Shown here in pieces: positions 14,306 to 25,500 of a stretch of 64,000 nt of DNA. The position numbers and the translations under genes were made by a program. The notes beneath the pieces were generated by a model. The model saw only the letters and a program-made list of their open reading frames with translations, had not been told where the DNA came from and made no database searches. Source of the stretch: Istiophorus platypterus (Eukaryota; Chordata; Actinopteri; Istiophoriformes; Istiophoridae); assembly GCA_016859345.1 (NCBI GenBank), contig CM029121.1, positions 10,858,911 to 10,922,910 on the forward strand, in the 5' to 3' direction. Positions within the stretch are counted from its first letter, which is position 1, and every line of letters begins with the position of its first letter.

Positions 14306-14390
14306 ATACTCCCCGATATGTTGGCTGATATTGGCTTATCACAGGTACATTGGTATTGGTGTGTATATGGGCTGATAAATAACAAGAAAT
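14306..14390. repeat. Dispersed GATATTGGC-type repeat fragment
   Basis: Alternating motifs (GATATGTTGGCTGATATTGG, TTGGTATTGGTGTGTATA, GGGCTGATAA) resemble the decayed end of a common fish repeat built of GATATATCGGCCGATA-like units. Assignment is from memory and weak; no ends or target duplications are visible. Confidence 0.35.
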
Positions 14391-14456
14391 TGCCACACAG
14401 GGATGCCAAAGATATGTTTGAGGTAATGTATCTCGATCTAAATGATTCTGGTCTTT

Positions 14457-14496
14457 AGGACATCATGAGGGACAATACAGTCCCTCATGATGTCCT
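14457..14496. repeat. Perfect 17-bp inverted repeat, 6-nt loop
   Basis: Bases 14457-14473 (AGGACATCATGAGGGAC) are the exact reverse complement of 14480-14496, separated by AATACA. The flanks do not continue the pairing. It encodes nothing. It could form a cruciform or, if transcribed, a short hairpin; the stem is shorter than a typical pre-miRNA. Confidence 0.9.
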
Positions 14497-14896
14497 CTTG
14501 ACATTCAGTTTTATTTATAGTTAGGACTTCTGCTTGGTATCATGTCCAGTCTTTAGATTAAGGTTTGGCAGGCTGGTAAAGGAGAAATGAAAAAGAGGCT
14601 ACTAATGGTTCAAATTTAACTATGAGGGAGAGGTGAACAAAGAAGATGGTGTCTGGCTCATGCTGAGGTGCTCCCAATTATTCTGCCCAACCCACTGATG
14701 ACACATGTCTTGGCCCTCTGTTTTAGTGTGGGAGATGGCTGTTAGATATAAGAGATAGGAACACCATTCAGGAATAGTGGCACTCTTTCACAAATAAATG
14801 ATAAGTAGTTTCTATCGTTAATTAGACTTTTTTTCATACATGTGGTACTCTAGTCTTTCTCCATTCTCTCATTTTCCCACAGGGCGTTGTCCAGCT

Positions 14897-14899
<3 letters not shown>

Positions 14900-14990
<91 letters not shown>
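14900..14990. repeat. (CA)45 microsatellite
   Basis: Uninterrupted CA repeat of about 91 nt, one of the longest pure dinucleotide tracts in the window. Thr-His ORFs across it are artefacts. Confidence 0.97.
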
Positions 14991-14994
<4 letters not shown>

Positions 14995-15359
14995 AACACT
15001 GAAATTGCATCTAGTCTTCTGGACTATGACCTCATTTCAGGAAAAGGAAGAGAAAATCACCTGACGGCCTCATTTGTATAATCAGCTGTTCATGCGACTG
15101 AAGACCAGAGGGAGGATATCTAATGCCTCAGGCTATAAATCATACAAACAGCTGACTTTATGTAAATACACATATATGCAAAGAGTTTTGGGTTCATTTT
15201 GCTCTTACTCTGAGTTCTCTTACAAGATGTCCTTTGTCTGATTGGTGAATGTAGAATACAAAGAGAATTACTGAGAAAATTGATATGAGGGGAGAACGAC
15301 AAAGCCAAAAACATGCTTTCAACTACCTGAAAAGAGGGCGGGATCAGATCTGTTGGCAC

Positions 15360-15841
15360 AGTGAGCGAGGCTGGGGAGAGAGAGAGAGGGAGGGGAGTGA
15401 TTGGGAGGGTGTGTTTCAGTGTGGGTGAGAGACACAGACAGAAGGAGGAGGGGTGCAGAGAGAGAGAGAGCGAGAGAGCGTGGGGCAAGCTCTAGCAGTC
15501 TCTCTCCGTTCTTGGCTGTGGTGAGGACACCCAGGAGAAGTGCATTCCTGAGGCAAAGAGAAGAGAAGAAGGCAGCAAAATAGAGCTGAGGAGGAATTGC
15601 GACATCCTTTAAAATCTCCTCCTGTAACCAAATCTGTGCCTCTGACCTCTGCTGGACTTGCAAACTCCTCACACACTCCTGGTACACGCACACAGACACA
15701 CACGCAGACACCAGCCGCACAACCGGCTCTGCTGCTCTGTCAGAAGTAAAGGATTTCCCAAAGCGAGGAAGAGAGACGGAGAGAAAAAACCGGCAGAGGC
15801 AATTGGAGGCACTGAAGAGAAAGGAGAGATCCTCTCACTTG
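15360..15841 (+). promoter_or_regulatory. Candidate alternative promoter and first exon of RASSF7
   Basis: A purine-rich GAGA/GGGAGG block (15372-15480) is followed by about 350 nt that look like a 5' untranslated exon. It ends at a strong donor (CACTTG/GTGAGT, donor at 15842). No protein homology is visible. The layout (GA-rich promoter, UTR-like sequence, good donor) on the RASSF7 strand suggests an alternative first exon splicing to 31302. This is an inference without transcript evidence. Confidence 0.35.
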
Positions 15842-16191
15842 GTGAGTGTAAGGGCTTCTTTCAGAGATTGTTTGAATGTTTCCTCGCCCATTTGAATACC
15901 AGTGGCAGGAAGTTTCTCTGAAGTCAGATGATCTGTCTCTTTCTTTACCATATGTTCTAGCACGTGTGTAAAGAGAGCTATTATTATTAACAAGTGTGAG
16001 CTTGTTTTGTATATTTTTGAGTGTCAGAGAAACAAAGGTAAGATGAGCTGGGGAGATGAGCTGTGTCTTCACATGTACCTGTTGACACTAGACCGCCACC
16101 CAAGTACTCCTGCATGAGAGAAAACGACTCAAACCTGTTTGGGTGAAACCTCACTCTGCATTCATGCTTTTTTACTTACTGTGTGTGTATG

Positions 16192-16194
<3 letters not shown>

Positions 16195-16266
<72 letters not shown>
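16195..16266. repeat. (GT)n microsatellite
   Basis: About 36 uninterrupted GT units. Confidence 0.97.
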
Positions 16267-16267
<1 letters not shown>

Positions 16268-19200
16268 GAGAACTCAATGTGACTCAGAGCTGGGCTACAT
16301 GTGCATTTTCTTTGTGAAAATATTTAACATGTTATCCTGCACTCGTCTCATAGTTCTATCTCTTACACAGGTTTCCCGTCACACCGGCTGCTCCTTTTAC
16401 CACTGTAGGATTAAAGATTAATTTATGATGGACACGGGCAGAGTTCAGCTCATTCGCTATATGCTCCTACGGCTTTTAACTGTTAGTGTGCCACGCATCT
16501 CAAATGTCAACACTGTGCAAGTCTAATGCACAAACCACTTTTAGCCTTTTTAAACATTGAGTCATCATTATGCATGGCTGGCATCTTATTTAACATTTCC
16601 CAGTTTGCTTCAGATAGTGGAACTCTGAGCTCATTAGCAGTCTGTATTTGTTATCCAATCAGGGCCATCGATTGTACACACACCACCCCCACGGGAGGTG
16701 ATTATTTTTTCCTCTGGACTGACTGCGGGAGTTACAGTTATACCCCATGTGTTATCCCTGTTTGTGTGTTGCACACAGTTCCACAGAGAAAACGTCAGCA
16801 CAGTAGATGGTTTTAAGAAACCAAATGAACAGCTTCAACTCAAGCATATATCATAGCTTTAACTTAGCTCTTGTAAATTTTTGTTGTTATTTTAATTTTG
16901 TAAACTTTTTTTCTTCTTTTCCAGTTATGCGTGCCTGCATTTGGTACCCTTGTTCAAATGAGGTAGTCCTTATTGACCTTTGTTCATTTAACTGTGTGAG
17001 GTGCTGATATGAACTCTGCATACCACAAGCTCCTAGAGAAATCATCTTTAGTGCAGTATATTTATTACCTTCAACCACGAAGCCAACAATTTTTGCTTCA
17101 GTTCTTTAATGAACAGAGCAGAGGAGTGATGATATAATGTGCTGCTAAATTTCCCTTTCTATGTTATCTTCGATGGATATTCTATCTAAAGTGAAAACCA
17201 GACAGCAGGACAATGATGTGGTAGTCGTAGTCGTAGTCAGAATGCATTATAAAACTTTCAAGCTTCTTCGCAGTCTTGTTTAGTTAGCACTTTTTTTCTC
17301 TCTCCTCCCCTCTTGTCTCACTCGCTGCCTAGATATTTCTTATTTTCTATCACACGAATGAGCCTGTTTAGCATGGAGAGAGCAGAGTGTCCTCTGAGAG
17401 TCATCGTGCCTTGTTCTCCGCAATGTTATTTTTACTGCTCTTCCACGGCTTGAATACACAGATGGACTCCCCTGCTCTTCTCGAATTATCTGCCTGTCTG
17501 TCCGTCAGCGTCTCTGTCAGTGTGTCTGTCTGTCAATCAACTTGCATAGCAAGGAAAGCAAGTCCCCCCATGCACAGCGTAATATCTATTCGGATTCTTG
17601 ATGTGAATTTTCAAAGTCATTCTTCATGGTTTGATGACTTAGTTTCTCGCCATCCTTATCAGAAGTGTTTCTCGACTCCTGCAGATGCGCTCAGGGCCAG
17701 AGGTAATTGGAAATGCCATTACAGCATGTCGGTGAAATAATATGTTTGCATGTTTTCAGGTCGTGATTATTTTTGGGAAGATGGTTTGACCCCCTCCCCC
17801 AAGCTAGTGGCCTTTGTATCTATGTATTGCTCTGTCTACCTCTCTTGCTCCATCTTGTTCTTCCTGTGCATCCTTCCACTGCTTGTGCAATGTAATGGAA
17901 CGTAGTGCTGTGCTCCGTTCATGTCGGATCCATTAGGGATGAAAGCACACTGCAGTGATAAAAGATTGATCCAGTCTTCCTTGCATCACATTCCTCATCC
18001 TGCCTCACACCCCTATTTCCAACCCAGTGTCAACCCAGGTTTTATTTTATCAAATCATCAGTATTCCTCTTAATAAATCATCCTATTCAGGCTTACTATG
18101 GGAGAGTTTTTCTTCACAGGTTTTCATAAAGGGGAACATCCTGTTTTTCTTGTGTAGGATGCTGAACTCAAGTTCTCAGTGATGCAAAGAAAATATTGTC
18201 CTTCCTGTGACATTTTATGTGCAGTACATTTTTGAAAAATTAGGACTCTCCTCCTTCATTCCCCAGGTGTTTTTGTTGTACCAGGAAGGGTAATATGTAC
18301 TTGGCTAGGAGAACCAATAAGGGACTGGCATCCAGCCCAGCATACAAAGGCCTTACTTCACCTGTTGTATCCGAGGAGGCAAAGATAAACACAGCAGACC
18401 TGTAGTTTGTCAGCTAGGAGACTGTAATTACTGAGAGGAAGGAGGGGATTTGGAGAAGGAATTTCACTGTGGTTCTGCTTTTAGATCTTAAGACATGTAG
18501 GTTTTAAGAGCAAATGAAAAAGCATTTTTGGTGTAAAAATGTGCAGAAATTTCTGGGCCTATCAGAAACAAGTGTATGTCTTTTGATCCCAGCTGGCAGT
18601 TTTAGAAACATTAGCCTTTAGGGAACAATTTGTTGCCAGCTATTGGGCTTTTTACTTGTTTCTGTGTTCAGTCAACCTTTTCAGGGAATGTTGGTGAAAT
18701 AGTTTTTAAAGGTTTAAGCCATCGAGCGGGAGCAGCATACAGGTCCTTCGCCTGAATCTCTCTTTATTTATCCAACATTTGCAGGTCAGGGATACTCAGA
18801 ATGTCCTCACAGATCAAAGTCCACCTAGGGACATGTGAGTTAGTCCAGCTGACCATAAAGTTCACCAGAGTGAACGCTGTCATGCCCTGTCAGAGCTAAC
18901 TTACCGTAGCCTTCATGGGTGTTTGCTCTGTCACATCATCAAATCCATAACTTATCATTTTCTGAAACGGCAGGCAGGTTAGTTGCTGGGGTAATAGACG
19001 TCTGTTTCTGTTTGTCTCTGCATCCATGGCTCTCAATGTTACCATGTGTAGTGATTGTAGAGCAGTAAACATTTCTGCCAACCTCCTGGGACATTCATGT
19101 GACTGTGTGTGTTTGTGCACCTTCATGGAAGTGTATGGGTGTGTGAGTGAGCACCAGGTTTCTCCCTTGTTCAACCAGCCGTTCCGTGTTGACTCTCTGC

Positions 19201-21522
19201 TCTCAGACCTCTTTGGGCAGTAAATAACAATGCCTCTGCCAAGAGCCTGGACGGGTTCCGGAGGGGGGGGGTTAAGACGCCAGTAAGAAAAAGAAAATGT
19301 CTGCCTCAGGGCTTGAAACTACTAAATCCAAAGAGAGGAGAGGAGATAGGCAGGTGGTTTTGACATACTAATCCCTCATGCTGAGAGGCTTGACGTTAGA
19401 CCTGTCATTGAATGTAGATGTGTTTGATCAAGCACATCAGGAGCAAAACAAGCACATGCAGATGGTAGCTACTGGTGCACAAATACACACTGAGGAGTGC
19501 AAGTAAACATCTGCTTTAGAGCTGGGCAAAAGTCTCATAATTGAAGTATAAAAGAAGTATCATCTGTCTGGTCTATACCAAGTACAATGAATACACTCAA
19601 AGCATCATCTTTATTTCTTGCTATTAAATGTGCACTGGAGTGTATATTCTCAACTACCATGGTTCCCATAACCCATTGACAAAGAGACCAAATCAGACAC
19701 TTTTTTCATCCATAGAGATGAAAAGATAAGCCACATTCTCAGTGTCAGGTTACCCTCTGTTATGTCGTTTAAAATGCAATGTTTCACTCAGACCTGGGCC
19801 CTGCTCCAAGAAGCAGATGTTCTGAGTTGCCAGGAGTACATGGACATTTCCTGGTTTTACACAGCAAAGTTATCCAGATAATGTGGTAAAACTGCTTCAT
19901 GAAAGACCTCAGTTGTCTTCTCTGGAACTCTGACCATAGTAATTGTTCGGTTAGTTTCATTTAGACATATTTCAGACTTGTTTCTGTCTGTCTGCTTTCT
20001 ATTATATTTTCCCCCATAGCAAACACTTGTCTTTGTCCAGACTCTCCTCGCCCCCTCCTTTTGCCGTTACCAGGGGGGAGCTGAATTATCTTTCTCAGCA
20101 ACAGCAGCCTCGTCAGTATTAAGCTATATGTTTATGCATGGGTATCAATGTCAAAGATCATCCTGTTAATCTGGAGTCAGTGTTGAAAGGCAGCTTTCTT
20201 GAAGTGAGGGGGCACCTCAGACAGATATACCGTCTTAGTCCCAAAGGTGCTCCTTCGATACTGGGAATTGGCTATAAATCTGCACCCTCCCCTTTTACCT
20301 TTTTTTTTCTCACTCATCTATCCACATATCCTCCCCCCACACTACTCCGATAGGCGGGATCGTTACTCCTCCTCAGTGTAATGACAGGGAGAAAGAGTTG
20401 AGTGTGACATCTCCCCATCAAACTATAAATCAGGCCTATTGAGAGGCCCACCCTAAGCCTTGGTATCCACATGCAACACAAACAGATTCCACCCTTTCCT
20501 TGTTATGTAGTTTACATGGGCACATTTAGGACTGGGTATCAAAACATAATTCTGAGTACTGACAGGAATTTGTCTCACAATGTATAAAAAAAATGTCAAG
20601 TACCAAAAGTAGGCATTGGATGTGTGGTGGGTTTTTAAACCTTGTTCAACAACCTTGTTGTTAAACCTTGCTAGTGACTAGAATACTGTACATACAGGTG
20701 AGCAGTTTAGGTTGAAATGGTGGTAATGGTGTTCACAATACTAGAGCTTTATTATCAACTACAGACAAAACAGTTTTCATAGTTTCATGATGTACTGTGC
20801 CTTCCTCACTGCCCCCAGTAAAGACCTATCTCAGCATACACAATTGCATTTTTGTGGAGTGAATCTCCTTTATGATAATGAAAAGATAGCATCTTATCTG
20901 TCGGCAGCAGGATTTTAAATGGTCCTAGGTTACCTGAAGGTCTACACACACGCATGCTGATTCTCATTCCTCCCTCCATGGCTGTGTTTACCGGTATCCC
21001 TCTCCAAGGGTCAGGTATGTTGGAACTCCCTATGTAAATATTGGGGGAGTGTGAGAAGAGATGTTTTTCATTGCAGACTGACCTTACCATTTGGAGTACG
21101 ATAATCTCTACAGCTTGTGGCCTTCTCTCAAACTTCCTGGCAGTTGTTCAAAAACGTTGCAGGCAGGAACCTCTGGCTTTCAGTTTCAAAGTTGTATCTA
21201 ATCAGATCCAGCGGTGAATGGATTGCATTAGTCGTAGTAGTTTGTGAACTACTGTGAACTGCCCGTGTAATGTTCGTGACCTCAGATTGATGTCTTGGGA
21301 GGAAACTGGGTGGGATTCTTCACTTTAATCTGTGAAAACATTCATTCAGCAGAAGCATCTGTGTTTTCTTTTTGTTGGAGTCTTATATTTTTGTTGTAAT
21401 ATTACCATTACAACCCTGAAGAAGAATGTGCACCTGCCCCATTCTGGATTAATAACTGCCTTACTAAAGACTCAATTTAAGTCTCTTGTACACCACTATA
21501 GTGCATGATGTGACAGACTTAG

Positions 21523-21523
<1 letters not shown>

Positions 21524-21609
<86 letters not shown>

Positions 21610-21648
21610 CGCGTGCGCATGCGCACGCGCATGTGTGTATGTGTGTGT
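21524..21648. repeat. 125-nt alternating purine/pyrimidine tract with 24-bp palindrome
   Basis: From 21524 to 21648 every base alternates pyrimidine and purine without a break: a (GT)n run of about 80 nt, then a GC-rich part, then GT again. Inside, 21608-21631 is a perfect palindrome (each half TGCGCGTGCGCA or its complement) centred on GCATGC. Long alternating tracts with CG/GC steps are the sequences most prone to left-handed Z-DNA, and the palindrome could extrude as a cruciform. No gene overlaps. Confidence 0.9.
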
Positions 21649-22439
21649 TTCTTTGCAGCACACAATGACTTTGTTTTCTCTTGGGAATGCTAATGGAAAT
21701 ATTCCCTTCAGCTCAGATGAGCACTGGCTAGTGTATATTGCATCATGGATTGCATGAAATTAAAGTATGATGAAAGACTAACACCAGCCTCAGTTGCTGA
21801 AAAATTGCCTTCCTTCAATACCTCTCCAGTCGAAGGAGTTGCAGCTATTTGAATTAAATTACATTCAGTTGCTTAGATTGAATTATTGACATTTTTTAAA
21901 ATGTTTCTCCCTTTCTATGTAGGATTGAATGATTTGATTTTTTAAGATTGCATGGTTTTAGCCCTAATAAACCTTTTCTTATTTTAGATTTTGCTTTAAG
22001 AATTTAGGATGGCAAAAAGAGGAAAACAAAAAAATAGGACTGAATAATTGATATAAGTAGACATGGACGTGACCTTTAAATAAGTAATGAGTTTAGCTTC
22101 AAACCTGCGACCCTGGGGGCCTCGGCCTTCCTTACTCGTAAACGATGTATGCGCACATGCAGGATGTGAGAATGGACCACACACACATGCACCTGTAACT
22201 AAACCTAAGAACTAAAACTATAACTAGCATGCGTTGTTAAATTTAAGGTTACTAATTTCTAGTCCTGTTCTGTGTATGAGGCATCCTTTTAAAATAGTAT
22301 GGTCACTTCTACATTAAGATATTGCTTTAGTTCAAAATTAAGCATCATCAGTGTGAGCCAGCCTGTCTGCTGTCTATGCTCCGGTGATATAATAGATTAT
22401 AATTATCATTATAATAATTGACTATATCTATGTTTTTGT

Positions 22440-22585
22440 CCATTTGTGTGTCCGCGTGTGCGTGTGAACTGAAGCTCCTGACCTGATTTTATGAGTTGCA
22501 CTACTGGCAAAAGATTGTCTGATTGGAAAAAATTGCATGAACATGTGGGTGTACGGGTGTTCCTAATAAAGTGCCCAGTTAGTGT
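22440..22585 (+). mobile_element. Solo end fragment of a Tc1-like transposon
   Basis: The stretch ends with GGGTGTTCCTAATAAAGTGC and AGTTAGTGTA, the characteristic 3' terminal sequence of a widespread fish Tc1 family. It is preceded by the family's GAAGCTCCTGACCTGATTTTA and TGTCTGATTGGAAAAAATTGCATGAA remnants (shown here in parts). No transposase sequence and no opposite terminal repeat are present, so it is a dead fragment. Recognised from memory of the consensus. Confidence 0.6.
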
Positions 22586-25500
22586 ACACACATCCCATAT
22601 GAATTTGTATGTTATCTAGCATGTGTGCTGCTTAGGAGTCTGGATGGGAACAGAGTAATGTCCTCTTTCCCTAGCAGGCATTGCTGAGTCAGGTTAAGAG
22701 CATATGATTACACATGGGTGCCCATCAGCAGTCTTGAGATCCCTCCTCCCTGGCTCACCCAACAATACAAACTCCTGCACTCGCAGGGCTCAGCCTGTGG
22801 GCAGCCCAACCACTCGTCCTGAGCCGAGCACTCGGGAGGCTAAGCTTTGCCCAGCCTTCCACAGGCTATGTGCAGTCCTGCATTATCATTCTCACCATTA
22901 GCTGCTGGCTCTGTGGGTGGATCCATGAGTCAGCGCAAACAAATTCCTCCTCTCTAATGTGCTCGCCCTCGGTTTCCGGGGTTGAATCAAGCAAGTGCAG
23001 GACTAGCGCCAAACAGGTATGAGTAAGTCTTTCGCTCGGAGAGATGAATACTGTAGTAGTGTTTAGGCTGTGTAAACTGTTGTGTCCACATGCTCATACC
23101 CTATACCCCATGCTCGTACCCTATTCCCTTTTATTGGAATAATGGAAGTGTGCCAGGGTTTCTATATGTATCCAAAGCAGAGTAACAAAAGCGAAAAATT
23201 ACTTTGTAAGCAGTTTTAAGAATTCGGAATAATTTTAACATTTTTCTGACGCCTTTTTTTTATCCTCTTGCCTGGCTCAGGCCATGTTACCATCTGTCTG
23301 TCTGAGTGCTGCTGGTGATTCATGATGACTGGTATTTCACACTAAGTGCTGTTATACACAGTGTGACTATAGTAGTAGTGACAGCCACAGGTGATGGCCA
23401 GACTCTGGAAGCCCATGTCGAGGCCTGCTTCAGATCAACTGGAGTAATTGACTTTAACCTTTAAACCCTCATCAATCTTCTTGTAGTTGCATAGGGATTA
23501 AAGGTTGTATGTTTAGCGACCGTGCATGAGATCTATCGGTAACAGTAAAATAACCACGTTTGTCTGGCTGATCAGAGATTTCAGCTTGCTACCCTGTGGT
23601 TTTTTTTTAAATAATAGGTAACACTGGCCATATTTGCCCTTGATTTCTAGGAAATGGTGTCCCCTCTACTAATGAACCACTGATCCACTCTCATTGAGAT
23701 TTCACACTTGGACAAGCTAATCATTATAATGGAGAATGCTGAAGGCTGCAGCAACAGACCCCTGTATGCAAGTATGACAACAAAAGCTTATTAATGCTGT
23801 TGCTGAGTCATTAGCATGTCAATAGAGTGGAGACACATTCGGAGGGGGGACATTTTCAAAGAGATAGTCGGTCACAAGCTTTTGGACTTTGTTCTGAGAA
23901 ATATTTGCCAAATTAATGTGCTGTGAAAAAATGCATTATTCATCCGGTGTGCTGAAGCTTCAGTGAAGCTCCGCCAGCAGAAAACCAGGCAACCGTTCAG
24001 TCTAATTAACAAGCAGTGTGTCTTGAGAGCCTGCTGCAGCCCAGCCCTGTACTGTGAGGAAGAATATACATCACTGTCACTGTGTCACTACATTAGAATA
24101 CACATTTGCCTAAATGCAAATTAAATGTAATTTTGCCAGCAGAAACAAAAACACACATAACCCCGCTCTCTCTTTACAATAGCAAAGCCACAGAATATGT
24201 GCACGTCCCACAAACTGAACATACTGCTGTCTGATGTTTAGTTAACATCTCCCAGACAAACTGAATCATCCGGCTGTGACTTTTCTTTTCTTCTGCATTT
24301 TACTTCCCTGTTAGATGCTATTAAAGCAAATTATCTCACCTGTAAGAGGTGTCTCTACATTGGATAGTTGTTAAGTTTTATTATTGCCCAATAGAAACCC
24401 TCTGATCTTAGATATAGTTTTTTCACATTACCAGTGAACTACTCACTGCTCTCTGACCAAAGGTACTGAAGCCTTGCTGATAATGACATCTGCATGGTGG
24501 TTATGGTGTTTTGGAGCTGCCAGTGACTCTTGGACAGACTAGAAAGTATGGCTTTCTTTGCCATAGATCTGGAAGATCTGTCTGTCTAAGGTACAGTCAT
24601 GAACAGATAAAAGCATTAGGCTAGACTAGCCTGTCAGTGTTATAGGTAATGTAAAGCATCTCCCCAAATACCCTCTCAATGTGCCCAAGGACTAATCTGG
24701 TCCTAGCACAGTTCAATGCTAGAGGCAACTTTTACTTTGAGAAAGGCATCTGCTTATTTTTAAAATGAGACATTATTGAGTTGAGCAATACGTGTGAAAA
24801 TACTGGTGAATTTGTTAAAACAATGAAGTAATAGCATTGTAAATTGAAATGAGAACCTGTGCAGGTGCAGGGAAAAAGAATGAATAAAGCGACTTTATAG
24901 AAAGCTTTGTTGGGAAGCTTTTCAAAGCCCTTGGGCTGTAACTGCAAAATGGCTCATTGTTAATAATGATAATGGTGGCTTTTTGATGCACCTGTTTTCT
25001 TCCAGCACCACCTGATTTAAGCAGTGGTATTTGATCATTTAAAAACCTCAGCAATTTAAATCCTGAAAGACGTTAGGTATATTTCCAGTTATTGTGTGTC
25101 TCTGTGTGTTAAAACTCTTGCAGCCAGTGTGCAAGATGGCATTAGATGTTAGAATTTTTTCTTGCTGTGTAACGAAGATGTGACTGAGAATACCCATGTG
25201 TTTCATCACAAGATTTCCACAGAGAGCCAGTTTTATTGCTGAAGCAAAAGGATAATTTTCTACTATTATGAATAATTATTGTGTAGCTCTCAACTACAGA
25301 CACATTGTGGGCTTTTTCAGTGTGTTTTTGGTCTCATTGGTCTTTTGGCACATAAACTGCTCACTTGGTAGTCTGACACACTGGATGACGAAGGAGTAGG
25401 AAGAATAGAGAATACAAAACAGGAGGCTAGAGATGACAAAAGAAAGTATCTGTTTTACCTTTTATTAATTTTATCAGTTGTAACATGTGGACACAGCAGA

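Noticed and set aside
14840..15081. Thr-His repeat ORFs
   Set aside because: Translations of the (CA)45 microsatellite.
23079..23130. 20-nt imperfect tandem duplication (CATGCTCATACCCTATACCC-like)
   Set aside because: Ordinary small tandem duplication without context.
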